Below are positions 44,700 through 53,765 of a stretch of 64,000 nt of DNA, in pieces. Position 1 is the stretch's first letter; every line of letters begins with the position of its first letter. The stretch is taken from NCBI GenBank assembly GCA_964364855.1, contig CAYINU010000001.1, positions 1 to 64,000 on the forward strand. Direction: 5' to 3'. The notes under the pieces are model-generated. The model was not told the origin of the DNA, made no database searches, and saw only the letters and a program-made list of their open reading frames with translations. The stretch comes from CAYINU01 sp964364855 (lineage in GTDB: Bacteria > Margulisbacteria > Marinamargulisbacteria > CAYINU01). The translations under genes were made by a program, and so were the position numbers.

Positions 44700-46657
44700 G
44701 GGGCCTCCTTTTGATTTCTACGCTCGGCAATGGCCTCGCGGTCGCCGCCGTGCGGCTCCTTTTGATTTCTACGCTCGGGAAAGCCCTCGCGGTCGCCGCC
44801 GTGCGGCTCCTTTTGATTTTTACGCTCGGTGATGACCTCGCGGTCGGCGCTGTGCGGCTCCTCGGTGGTGTACATGGATTCGATTTCGGGTTCGTAGCGT
44901 TCGGAGATCTGTTTTCGCTTTAATTTTAGCGTGGGTGTCAATAATCCGTCTTCGATGGAAAACTCGGCAGGCAGTAGCACAAATTTCTTTATTTTTTCAA
45001 ATTCGGCCAATGGAGTTCCCTCTTTTTTTAAGAGGTCGGTAAACAGCCGGATCACCGCGGGATCACGGACCATCTTTTCGGGGGCAGACACGGTAATGCC
45101 TTTTCGCCTCAGGTATCGTTGCACCCAGTCCATCTGAGGTACAATCAGGGCTGTTATGTAATTGCGTTTTTCACCGATGACGTCGACTTGAGCAATGTAG
45201 GGACTGTTTTTGTAAGTTTCTTCGACGACCAAAGGAGCCACTTTTTTGCCGTTGGACAACACGATGATTTCTTTTTTGCGGTCGATAATGCGGATAAACC
45301 CTTCCGAATCCATCTCGGCGATGTCGCCGGTGTGTAGCCACCCATCAGGATCGATGGCGATCTGGGTTTGACGGTCTCGATGGTAATAGCCCTGCATGAT
45401 ATTGGGTCCTCGGGCCAGCAGCTCCCCATCATCTGCCACTTTTACCGAGACGCTGGGCAGTGCTTTGCCGACTGTGCCGAATCGATAGGACTTCAAGCGG
45501 TTACAGGCAATTACCGGTGCGGATTCTGTCATGCCGTATCCTTCGATGACCAACAATCCCATGGCATGGAAAAATTCGGCCAACTCTTTGGATAAGGCTG
45601 CACCGCCCGACACAAAAAAGCGGATGCGGCCGCCCGTGCGACTTTGGACCTTTTTAAAGGCCAGTCGGTCCGCAATTCGAAACTGGAACCGCAACCAAAA
45701 TGGCGGGGTTTTCTCGTTTTTTAAGGCGTTCTGATAAGCAACTCCTACCCGCTGGGCCCAGTCAAAAATGGGTTTTTGAAACGGGCTAAGGTTTTCCAGC
45801 AACCGCTGGCGGATTTTTTCAAAAAGACGGGGTACGCAGATCAAAATGGTAGGCCGGACCTCCTGGAGATTTTCCACCAGTTTTTCTTGGGATTCGGCGT
45901 AATAAATACTGGCCCCGCAGCCAATGGCTGTGTAATAGCCGACCGTGCGCTCAAAGACATGAGATAACGGCAAAAACGAGACGAGGGAGTCTGCATCGGA
46001 AAGCGGGGTAATGGCCAACAAATCCCGGACGTTGCTCATAAAATTGCCGTGGGTGAGCATGACGCCTTTCGGGCTGCCGGTGGTACCGGACGTGTATACG
46101 ATGCTGGCGAGGGTGTCCGGCGTGACGGCGGACAGCGCCTGGCGCACGGCGTCTCGGACATGGGGGCTTTCATGCTTGCCCTCGGTGCGCAATTGTCGAA
46201 ATCGGTAAATAGGCAGCGGACAGTCGGGAACGTCCGGACTTTCGTGGAATAAAATAATGCCTTTTAAAGTCGGACATTCACCGGCCAGGGCGTTAACGGT
46301 TTGCAGCTGCTCGGTCGTTTCGACGGCGAGCATTGTGCTTTCGCTGTCGTTAATAATGTAGGCAATTTCAGCTTCGGACATGGTGGGGTAAATGGGTACA
46401 TCCGCTGCTCCCAAACTCAGGACCGCAAAGTCCATCATGGCCCATTCGGGACAGTTGTGGGACCAGATCGCGATATGGTGATTCCCGCGCATTCCGATAC
46501 GGTACAGGGATGCGGCGACATGGAGGACGTCTTCCCAAAAATGGGGGTAGCTAACGGGATGGTAAATCCCATTTTTTTTGGACGCCACAACACATTTGTG
46601 TGCGTAGCGTTGCGCCTGCGCCTCAAAAAGGGCGGTTAATGTTGTGGGGGCCTGCAT
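44696..46657 (-). CDS. Long-chain acyl-CoA synthetase with repeat-built C-terminus
   Basis: A 653-residue AMP-forming ligase. Signatures: the P-loop-like VYTSGTTGSPKGVMLTHGNF near 190, LPLSHVFERTVGYY, VIEGYGMTESAPVIACN, the adenylate site GWLHTGDIAEMDSEGFIRIIDRKKEIIVLSNGKKVAP, and the shortened C-terminal lid of the FACL class. It activates fatty acids for the downstream fad enzymes. The last ~53 residues are three 17-residue copies of PHGGDREAIAERRNQKE-type sequence, encoded by the 51-bp repeat and absent from relatives. The natural end was probably near YEPEIESMYTTEEP. TGA overlaps the thiolase ATG, so coupling survived the expansion. Confidence 0.92.
   Translation of the reverse strand: MQAPTTLTALFEAQAQRYAHKCVVASKKNGIYHPVSYPHFWEDVLHVAASLYRIGMRGNHHIAIWSHNCPEWAMMDFAVLSLGAADVPIYPTMSEAEIAYIINDSESTMLAVETTEQLQTVNALAGECPTLKGIILFHESPDVPDCPLPIYRFRQLRTEGKHESPHVRDAVRQALSAVTPDTLASIVYTSGTTGSPKGVMLTHGNFMSNVRDLLAITPLSDADSLVSFLPLSHVFERTVGYYTAIGCGASIYYAESQEKLVENLQEVRPTILICVPRLFEKIRQRLLENLSPFQKPIFDWAQRVGVAYQNALKNEKTPPFWLRFQFRIADRLAFKKVQSRTGGRIRFFVSGGAALSKELAEFFHAMGLLVIEGYGMTESAPVIACNRLKSYRFGTVGKALPSVSVKVADDGELLARGPNIMQGYYHRDRQTQIAIDPDGWLHTGDIAEMDSEGFIRIIDRKKEIIVLSNGKKVAPLVVEETYKNSPYIAQVDVIGEKRNYITALIVPQMDWVQRYLRRKGITVSAPEKMVRDPAVIRLFTDLLKKEGTPLAEFEKIKKFVLLPAEFSIEDGLLTPTLKLKRKQISERYEPEIESMYTTEEPHSADREVITERKNQKEPHGGDREGFPERRNQKEPHGGDREAIAERRNQKEAP
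44707..44859. repeat. 51-bp tandem repeat, three copies, in the acyl-CoA synthetase gene
   Basis: Three direct units begin at 44707, 44758 and 44809 with a period of exactly 51 bp. The plus-strand unit begins CCTTTTGATTTCTACGCTCG and continues through CCTCGCGGTCGCCGCCGTGC. The third copy is the most diverged. The host gene reads the complement. It is the same family as the two copies in ccoI, which are read in the plus sense. Confidence 0.92.
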
Positions 46658-46664
46658 AGGACCA

Positions 46665-46943
46665 TCATACTTCTTTTTTGTCTGTTGTGGTGCCCGTGGC
46701 TTTTTCCGGTGTGCTGGGACTTTCAGGGGCCTCAGGGGCCTTGGCGGTGCTGGCGCTACTACCGGCGTTACTGTCGGTCACGTAAAATCCGGAACCCTTG
46801 AAATTGATCAGTACATTGCGGCTGATCAACCGTTTCACGGGCCCCTTGCAGGCCGGGCATTCGGTGAGCACGGGCTCGGTCATACCCTGCTGGGCTTCAA
46901 AATGATGGTGACAACGGTCACAGCGATATTCATAAATAGGCAT
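46665..46943 (-). CDS. FmdB-family zinc-ribbon protein
   Basis: A 92-residue protein. The N-terminus MPIYEYRCDRCHHHFEAQQGM and TECPACKGPVKRLISRNVLINFKGSGFYVTD match the FmdB regulatory-protein family, with two CxxC pairs forming a zinc ribbon. A low-complexity tail rich in Ala, Ser, Thr and Pro follows. Its function is unknown; the founding member was proposed to regulate formamidase genes. The ATG overlaps the TAA of the UPF0182 gene (TAATG), and seven bases separate it from the acyl-CoA synthetase. Confidence 0.9.
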   Translation of the reverse strand: MPIYEYRCDRCHHHFEAQQGMTEPVLTECPACKGPVKRLISRNVLINFKGSGFYVTDSNAGSSASTAKAPEAPESPSTPEKATGTTTDKKEV

Positions 46944-49669
46944 TAGTTGCCTCCTTCCCATTGTTTGATGAGGCTTTCGATTTCCTGGATGGCCTCGCCA
47001 AATGCGACCCAGCTGGCCGTTTTGGCGGATTGTTTGAGGCGTTTAAATTCGGTGGCAATCATTTCCCAGATCATGTCGTTTTCCGGTTTAATATGATCCG
47101 TTTCAGCGGGATTGGCCGGTGTTCCACGAAACACGCGTGAGATGGCTTCGTTAAGGGTTTCTTCCATCACAACTTGGTCATTGTAGGCAAAGACGACGCG
47201 TTTGAGTTCCGGCAGTTTACTCTGAATGGCCTGCAGATAGATGGGTTCCACATAGATCAGGGCATCCTCGATAGGAATAACCATAAGGTTGCCACGGATC
47301 ACACGAGAACCAACCTGACTCCACAACGTAAAATGTTGCGAAATTTCGGTGTCCTGGTCAATACGGGATTCGATTTGCATGGGGCCAAAGACGGTTTTTT
47401 CTTTGGGGAACCGAAACACCGTCAACTTGCCATAGTCGGCACCATCGCAATTGGCGCTCATCCACGCGATCATGTTGTTTTTATCAGTCGGGGTGAATGG
47501 CATCATCAGCATAAACGACTCCCTCGGATCGTGGGGCAAACGGCTCACGATGTAGTAAGCCGCCATCGTCTGCTGGCCCTTTTCACTGGTTTCTTGAGGC
47601 AAGGCCCAGACATCTTCACGGTTGTAAAATACCTGTGGGTCCTGCATGTGGTAGGTGCAATACATGGATACCTGTCGGGTGAACAGATCTCGGGGGTAGC
47701 GCATGTGGCTTTTAATGGATGCCGGCATATCGTCTGCTGGCCGGAAAAGGCGAGGGAAAATGCGTTTGTAGGTGGCAATAATGGGGTCTTTCGGATCGGT
47801 CACATAGAATCGCACCGTACCGTTGTAAGCATCGATGGTGGCCTTAACTGAATTTCGGATATAGTTTATGCCGTCGGTATCCGGCTCCGAATACGGATAG
47901 GTGGAGCTGGTCGTATACGCATCTATCATCCACACCAAACGACCCTGATCCGTAATCACCAAATAGGGGTCCGAATCAAAGGTTAAAAACGGTGCCAGGG
48001 CCTGCAGCAGTTCAGTAACGGTGCGGTTCATCAACAGCCGGCTGTTTCGGGTGATCTGCGGGCTGATCAGCAGATTGATATCCCGCAATTTGAGGGCGAA
48101 TAGTAGGCGCTTGTAATACCGGTCGATCAAAATGCCGCCCCTGCCGTTATATTGCGTATAGACATTGTTGTTGCCCTTGGGGTAGTCAAATTCTTCTTCG
48201 TGGGTATTCACAATGGCGTAGTCGCTAGCCTTTTCGCCGAAATAAATTTCGGGCCGGGTGATGACGGCATCAATGGCCGACACCGGGGGCAGGTCTTTGA
48301 TATAAAACTTTGGCAGTCCTTCCGGCGTGACTTCGTTTACCGGAGACATGCATACCCCATAGCCGTGGGTATAAACCAGATGCCGGTTTAGCCAAGTCTG
48401 TGCCTGGTCGCTGAGACGTGACGTGTTGAGTTCGCGCACCGATAGCATGACCTGCCGGAGCTTCCCATCCACCATGTATCGGTCCACATCGATGCCGGGG
48501 AATTCGTAATACAGTCTGATTTCCTGTAGCTGGCTAAAAGTCTGTTTGAGCGGTACTTCATCCCAGAGCCGAACATTGTCCAGGGTAGTCTGGTTGTTGC
48601 GAATGTCTGCGTACGTTAGATTGGTTTTGGCGGGGAATTCGATTTCTTTGACATGGTGCAGGTTGAATCCCTGACGGGTGAATCGAATGTTGTGCCGGAT
48701 ATAGGGCCGTTCTTTGGCCAGCTCGTTGGGGTCAACGACATAACTTTGGACAATTCCCGGATAGACGCGAACAGCACCCACATAGACCACCAAAGTCACC
48801 AAGAAAAGGTAAACCACTCTGATGGCAGAAACCTTCGATACGCCGACGACCACGCAGCTCAGGGCAAGAAACGCCAACAAGCCTGCTGCCAGCAGATAGC
48901 CCCATTGGGTGACATGCGCGTCGACATAGCCAGCCCCGAATAGCACCGTATTGGGATTAAATAGGAGACCGAATGGCTTAAGCCACGTTCCGAATGACCA
49001 GATGGCAAATAGTGCCGCCAGCAGGATCATGAGATGGGTTTTCAAACCGCTGATTTTCTGATGCGGCCAGACGATATAGATCAGGATGCGGCGGTAGGCA
49101 TAGGTGAGTCCGGTCAACAACAGCGTCAGGATTACCAGGGCCAATAGCCAATAATATACAAAACGCAAAAACGGCAAAGTAAACACATAAAATCCCAGGT
49201 CTTTTCCAAAAATAGGATCGGTTTGTCCAAAGGGAACCTGGTGCCAGCATTTGGCAATCGTATCCCATTGCGAGACGGCCGCGTTGGCCAATATCAACGC
49301 GCCGCCCAACGTGACAGACCACGTGAGGACATTAAAAAAGCGCAGCGACGTCGTGGCGCGCGTGCGGCTGAAGTTGGATAACAGCTGGACGATTAGCTGT
49401 GCCACCACCGACCTGGGCGGCTCGGAGGTTACCCATTCCGTAGGGTCCGAGACCGCCCGTGCGATGCGGACATTGCCCCAAAGCACCCCAAAGGCGAGGG
49501 CAAAAAAGGTGGCAAAAACGCCGGTCTGCCACGTGATAGCGCGTACCCAAGTTGCCCGGTATCCCAGCGATGAAAACCATAGCACGTCCGGGTAAACCTG
49601 CAAAATCAGATACAGCGGCACGCCCAATAGCAGCGCCAAAATCAGCAGTCGAACCAATGGCCGTTTCAT
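46943..49669 (-). CDS. UPF0182 (COG1615) large membrane protein
   Basis: A 908-residue protein with about seven membrane helices in the first ~330 residues (from LVRLLILALLLGVPLYLILQ onward). A large extracytoplasmic part follows with the family signatures NVRLWDEVPLKQTFSQLQEIRLYYEFPGIDVDRY, FYIKDLPPVS, RPEIYFGEKASDYAIVNTHEEEFDYPKG, and an acidic C-terminus. The family is widespread in Actinobacteria, Cyanobacteria and Firmicutes; its function is not established. It leads the fad operon here, overlapping fmdB, and starts divergently from the RING/U-box-like gene. No ribosome site is clear upstream of the ATG. Confidence 0.93.
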   Translation of the reverse strand: MKRPLVRLLILALLLGVPLYLILQVYPDVLWFSSLGYRATWVRAITWQTGVFATFFALAFGVLWGNVRIARAVSDPTEWVTSEPPRSVVAQLIVQLLSNFSRTRATTSLRFFNVLTWSVTLGGALILANAAVSQWDTIAKCWHQVPFGQTDPIFGKDLGFYVFTLPFLRFVYYWLLALVILTLLLTGLTYAYRRILIYIVWPHQKISGLKTHLMILLAALFAIWSFGTWLKPFGLLFNPNTVLFGAGYVDAHVTQWGYLLAAGLLAFLALSCVVVGVSKVSAIRVVYLFLVTLVVYVGAVRVYPGIVQSYVVDPNELAKERPYIRHNIRFTRQGFNLHHVKEIEFPAKTNLTYADIRNNQTTLDNVRLWDEVPLKQTFSQLQEIRLYYEFPGIDVDRYMVDGKLRQVMLSVRELNTSRLSDQAQTWLNRHLVYTHGYGVCMSPVNEVTPEGLPKFYIKDLPPVSAIDAVITRPEIYFGEKASDYAIVNTHEEEFDYPKGNNNVYTQYNGRGGILIDRYYKRLLFALKLRDINLLISPQITRNSRLLMNRTVTELLQALAPFLTFDSDPYLVITDQGRLVWMIDAYTTSSTYPYSEPDTDGINYIRNSVKATIDAYNGTVRFYVTDPKDPIIATYKRIFPRLFRPADDMPASIKSHMRYPRDLFTRQVSMYCTYHMQDPQVFYNREDVWALPQETSEKGQQTMAAYYIVSRLPHDPRESFMLMMPFTPTDKNNMIAWMSANCDGADYGKLTVFRFPKEKTVFGPMQIESRIDQDTEISQHFTLWSQVGSRVIRGNLMVIPIEDALIYVEPIYLQAIQSKLPELKRVVFAYNDQVVMEETLNEAISRVFRGTPANPAETDHIKPENDMIWEMIATEFKRLKQSAKTASWVAFGEAIQEIESLIKQWEGGN

Positions 49670-49765
49670 ATCGTCATTAAAACTCTACAAGATGGAGCGG
49701 TATTTTGGCCATTGCCGCTAAAAAGAGGCATTCATTTTTTGCCGTAAATAAAGGGGTTACCTCTG

Positions 49766-50707
49766 GTGGCGATCTGTGATAATTTCTCACGAATTACAAT
49801 GTCCTATTTCAAACAAGTTGCGGTAGAAAATGACAGTGCCCGGCAGGTTCCGGACAATAGCGTCTGTTGTCCCATCACATTTGAGCCTTATTCGGAAAAA
49901 AATCCACCGATGTTCGTTTGCACGAACGCGCATCGCATCGGTCTTGTGGCATTGGAAGAAATAGAAAAATTGCGACCCGAAATGCAGTGTTGTCCGTTTT
50001 GCCGTAAACGATTGGGAAGCATTAGGAGAAGGGATGATGACTACCTTCAAATTTTGGCGCCGGCCCATGACCGCCTTTTACCGACGTGGCCAGAGCTGGA
50101 TATAGCCCATCGAGGTACCCTTAGCGCCATCGACCAGTTATTCTCTCAGGTTAGTAGGTCGGATTCGGATATAGATACTGATCGCGTTAATCGCGTTTCT
50201 AATCAGGCCGTCTCGGCGCTGAAGCCGCTGGTTGAAATTTATGGTTCCGGACATCCTGAACTGGCTTACCGGCTGGCCACAGCGGCGTATTATAAAAACG
50301 ACATGTATACCGCACTGCTGAGCCTGCCAGATCGATATCGGGCCGAACATCTTATCGAGTTGCAGTGCAGACAATTCCGCCTGGAGATCTTGGATGGCAT
50401 GGGGCTGGTGCCCAAGGGCGCATGGTCCACTCTCAATGATCAGCTTGGGTGCCTGTCGATTACACCTGAAACCCGGTATCGGGTTACCTATCTGACTCTG
50501 ATGACAGGTTTATTTCTGGTCAAGGAAACCCGGTCTAAATTCATTAACGATGCGAGAGTACGGGTGCTTTTGGCCGGCCCGCCTCCTTTAGATCGTGCGC
50601 GGGTGTTACAACTGTGTGGCGCGGCGGATAGTTTTATAGACGACAATCCCGATTGTAGGGAGTTACTTTTACCGGTGACGACTTTTTTGAGGCAACTTGC
50701 TGGCTGA
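49766..50707 (+). CDS. RING/U-box-like domain protein
   Basis: A 313-residue protein. Near residues 33-85 it reads CCPITFEPYSEKNPPMFVC, TNAHRIGLVALEEI, then QCCPFCRKRLGS. CPIT, a central Cys and His, and a final CPFC resemble eukaryotic RING or U-box ubiquitin-ligase folds, though not every zinc ligand lines up. The rest is helical with no family I recognise. In bacteria such domains are mostly host-directed effectors, so a ligase mimic is possible but unproven. The GTG at 49766 has AAAGGGG nine bases upstream; an ATG at 49799 is the alternative. Its 3' end overlaps the convergent 962-residue gene by 39 bases. Confidence 0.65.
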   Translation: MAICDNFSRITMSYFKQVAVENDSARQVPDNSVCCPITFEPYSEKNPPMFVCTNAHRIGLVALEEIEKLRPEMQCCPFCRKRLGSIRRRDDDYLQILAPAHDRLLPTWPELDIAHRGTLSAIDQLFSQVSRSDSDIDTDRVNRVSNQAVSALKPLVEIYGSGHPELAYRLATAAYYKNDMYTALLSLPDRYRAEHLIELQCRQFRLEILDGMGLVPKGAWSTLNDQLGCLSITPETRYRVTYLTLMTGLFLVKETRSKFINDARVRVLLAGPPPLDRARVLQLCGAADSFIDDNPDCRELLLPVTTFLRQLAG

Positions 50708-53557
50708 TAGCGCGGCTAATACTTGAGCCACGCTTAACGTGGAGTCTGTTATCTGATTTAGTATTTGGCGAAGATCTCGGATTTTCATTTTCATGATATG
50801 TCCCAAATCGATCAGTTGAGCCTGGTCATCGGGTATTTTTCCCAACTCACGATGCAGCGTCAGAATTTGATCTGCATATCCGGAAATGTCGGCTTCACCT
50901 ACTGAAATTCGAATACCCGTTCCCGCGTCCGTAATAGCGGCAGATGAGAATCCGAAGCTCATGCGTCGGGTGGCGCCAAGTGGGGCCAGGCGTAAGTAGA
51001 GAAGGTGCGTGATGATGATGGCTAGCCGCTCTTGCGCCCCCCCGATTGGTAATCCGGATATATGCTTTTGCACGGCCTCTGCCAGGCCAGTCGTATGGAG
51101 GGACACGAACAAGCCATCGACATGGGTTCGTTCCCCCACCGTTAGTCCGACCTGGCTTTTCACTGGCCTCGTGGAAAGAGGCAATTTTAGGATCAATTCC
51201 TGATACAAGGCATTGGCCTGTGTGCCCAAATCGGGATATCGTTGAAGTAGTAGTTGTGCCGTGAACCCATGTAAAAACGCAAACATGCGTTCACTGGAGG
51301 CTGGCATGGGGGTATGATGATGCCATCCATCCAATGCCGCCATAAACGCCTTTGCCACGTGATTATTTCCTATGACGATTGTGGCGCCACCCGTTAGCCT
51401 ATCTCCACCGAATTGGACGACCTTTGCCAAGCTCGTGACCAATACCAGCAGCATATTGGGATGTGACTTTACGGCCTTAATACACGCCAATACATCGGGA
51501 TGAAGGTAAGACACCGTCGTGATATCCAATACGATTACGGTCTGTTGATCCGCCCTTCGCTGGCTGACTGCCTGCAAGATCTGGGTGATAGGCAGGTTGG
51601 CGTCAGTCGGTTGTGTGGAGTCATTAGTTCGGATATCGGTGACGATAACACAGGGTTGGTGGGAACGAGATAGGTCGTCTAGCGATTGCTGAGAATCGAT
51701 CATTACGCCTGTCGCAAACCTGCTGCACAACCTACCTCGGCCTATACCGTTAAGGTGCTCAAAATAGTAACTATGCTGAACCCCCACCCGAACCGGGCCA
51801 AATGCACGGAGTGAAAGCATGACATTCAAAAACGACTGGGATCCACTGGCCGTAAAACGGGGGTAAATACCAGTGCTTTCATCCAGATAAGGTGAATAGA
51901 TGTCGGATAGCACATGATCAAACGGTTTACCCGGATTCAAAAATTGTAAAAAAATCAGGACAGTTTCGGAGAACGTTTCGAAGCCACTTTCAATACCCAA
52001 TACATCCGCATCCCCAAGGGACTGTATGTAGCGCCATCCATCCCGAAACATCCGCATCGAAAGGTCCAATACGCTTTGGCGGATATTGGGGCATTGTGTG
52101 ACCAGCGTTATCAGCGGTTGGCAAGCGTGAGGGTCCAGTAACAAACAAATCAGCCCCTCCGCCATCTGCGCGATGACGTTGGCACGTGCGGACCTTAGAA
52201 CCCGATGCGTCTTGCTTTGAATCGGGAGCTGATCCCTTGCAGCTTGGGATAATTTTAAAAAGAGATTACAGACCCAGGCGCGAAAGTCAATCTGCTCCGG
52301 GATGGGCCCGCGTCTTTCGACCAAGGTCGCCTGAACCGGCTGTTTGGCCTCAAGTTGGGTAGCAAAGTCTTGGTCAATGACGGTCTGCCGAATCGTGGTA
52401 GACGGAGGCAAGGCAAATGAGGCTAGCAGTGAACGAAGTTCACCCAGCCGCTTGTGCTGGCTGGTAAACATCACCACGATACCACTTCCCCCATCATGTG
52501 CCTGACCATCCGGTCCCAAGCAAACCACCCATAAAATGCCAGGGTGGTGACTGAGATTTACGATTGCCGAAATGACCGGCGGGATCGCTTTGGGAAACTT
52601 CTGAATGACCGGAGTAAGATCGGCAACACATAGCTGGGAGGAAGAGCCGATTACTTTGGCTTCGTCGTTTAGCCAGCGGGCGGTTTCAATCAGTGCTTCA
52701 CCTGTGTCGGGAGGCGGTATACTGACAAATGTCATGTGAGCGGTGCTATTAACAATACCCAAGAGATAGTTGTAGTTTGTGACCAATACGGGTTTGACCC
52801 CGTCTCGTGTCCATCGACGGGATAATAGCTGAGCCGGCCCATCAAGCATGTTTCGTGTGTAAATGGATCTGGTCAAATCCTTGGGCCCCGTGATTTTTGC
52901 GTATAAATAATCCCCTGCCCCTTTTTGAGCGGGGTCCGACAGGGTCGGGCGTGGGGCATTCTTGTGTAGGGTTTCGTGAGCGAGCGGAGCCAATCTTGAT
53001 AACATGTCGCGTACCAGTGCGCGTAGGCTATCATTATCCTGTGCAGCTTCCAGCTGGGCGAGCAGAGCACGGATAGTGGTCGACAGTTGCGCTTCGAAAC
53101 GGAAGACTTCCGTTGGCATTTTTAATAAGGCGTCAGTTCCCGAACATCTTTCCCAGCCTTCCCTTCGGCTAAAATCGATGCTCATTTGAGGGCCCCATAC
53201 TGGGGCAGATACCTTGGAAACCTGTGATTTGTTAAAGTCGGGCAAGTCCGACGGAAGGGGCTTTGGGGGTGTTGACGGTAGAAATGCAATTGCACGTCGT
53301 TGGCGTGCTGATGGGGTTACTTGAAGGGGAGGAGAAGGATAAAATGCGGCTGCCCGCCTAGCAAGGCGTGATGCCGAAAGCGGCGGATGAGTTGGGGCCG
53401 GCTGATCGTGGGTCAGGCAGAAAATGCAATGTTGGAGGTGGCCTAAGAAAAAATCTAGCGATTCCCCTGTTTGAACAGATGCGGTATAGGCCCCCACCTT
53501 CCCACTGATGTCCGTACCGGCTGTACCAGCAAGTTGCTTTTTAAAAAAGTGCAGCAT
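50669..53557 (-). CDS. 962-residue unknown protein, possible PLP-fold region
   Basis: No family is recognised with confidence. The first ~125 residues are Pro-rich and hold two similar segments, RLARRAAAFYPSPPLQ and RQRRAIAFLPSTPPKP. CIFC occurs near residue 46. In the second half the order ASGSQSFLNVMLSLRAFGPVRVG, VIVLDITTVSYLHPDVLACI and SLAKVVQFGGDRLTGGATIVIGN recalls fold-type-I PLP enzymes (cofactor loop, Asp strand, Lys loop), but this is a weak visual match. No signal peptide or membrane segment is evident. An inverted repeat lies just upstream, and GATAAT is five bases before an ATG frame. It is convergent with the RING/U-box-like gene, and the second Ig-like lipoprotein lies divergently beyond its start. 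Confidence 0.6.
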   Translation of the reverse strand: MLHFFKKQLAGTAGTDISGKVGAYTASVQTGESLDFFLGHLQHCIFCLTHDQPAPTHPPLSASRLARRAAAFYPSPPLQVTPSARQRRAIAFLPSTPPKPLPSDLPDFNKSQVSKVSAPVWGPQMSIDFSRREGWERCSGTDALLKMPTEVFRFEAQLSTTIRALLAQLEAAQDNDSLRALVRDMLSRLAPLAHETLHKNAPRPTLSDPAQKGAGDYLYAKITGPKDLTRSIYTRNMLDGPAQLLSRRWTRDGVKPVLVTNYNYLLGIVNSTAHMTFVSIPPPDTGEALIETARWLNDEAKVIGSSSQLCVADLTPVIQKFPKAIPPVISAIVNLSHHPGILWVVCLGPDGQAHDGGSGIVVMFTSQHKRLGELRSLLASFALPPSTTIRQTVIDQDFATQLEAKQPVQATLVERRGPIPEQIDFRAWVCNLFLKLSQAARDQLPIQSKTHRVLRSARANVIAQMAEGLICLLLDPHACQPLITLVTQCPNIRQSVLDLSMRMFRDGWRYIQSLGDADVLGIESGFETFSETVLIFLQFLNPGKPFDHVLSDIYSPYLDESTGIYPRFTASGSQSFLNVMLSLRAFGPVRVGVQHSYYFEHLNGIGRGRLCSRFATGVMIDSQQSLDDLSRSHQPCVIVTDIRTNDSTQPTDANLPITQILQAVSQRRADQQTVIVLDITTVSYLHPDVLACIKAVKSHPNMLLVLVTSLAKVVQFGGDRLTGGATIVIGNNHVAKAFMAALDGWHHHTPMPASSERMFAFLHGFTAQLLLQRYPDLGTQANALYQELILKLPLSTRPVKSQVGLTVGERTHVDGLFVSLHTTGLAEAVQKHISGLPIGGAQERLAIIITHLLYLRLAPLGATRRMSFGFSSAAITDAGTGIRISVGEADISGYADQILTLHRELGKIPDDQAQLIDLGHIMKMKIRDLRQILNQITDSTLSVAQVLAALSASKLPQKSRHR

Positions 53558-53572
53558 TAAGCATTATCGAAA

Positions 53573-53600
53573 AATGCCAGGCGTGGTTTCAGTTGGCATT
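53573..53600. promoter_or_regulatory. Inverted repeat upstream of the 962-residue gene
   Basis: AATGCCA (53573-53579) and TGGCATT (53594-53600) are perfect 7-bp arms spaced by 14 bases, 16 bases upstream of the start at 53557. On the minus strand GATAAT follows the repeat, so a repressor could block the promoter. Confidence 0.4.
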
Positions 53601-53710
53601 ACGCTACCCTGTGACGACCCTACCTAGGGGGGGGTGAGTTGACTAAACGCTAAAAACACAAGAAAATCCCGTACAGATTACTTCTCTAAACTGTCCAGAT
53701 GATGGGGGGG

Positions 53711-53739
53711 GTCAGAAACTACAATGTCAGAAACTACAA
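53711..53739 (+). repeat. Short tandem direct repeat before the second lipoprotein
   Basis: GTCAGAAACTACAA occurs at 53711-53724 and again at 53726-53739, a period of 15 bases. It is just upstream of the lipoprotein ribosome site. It may be replication slippage or a paired binding site. Confidence 0.5.
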
Positions 53740-53765
53740 AAAGAAGCGAAAAACCGAGGAAAATG

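Noticed and set aside
44707..44859. CRISPR array
   Set aside because: The units are contiguous with no spacers, lie inside a coding frame, and no cas gene is present.
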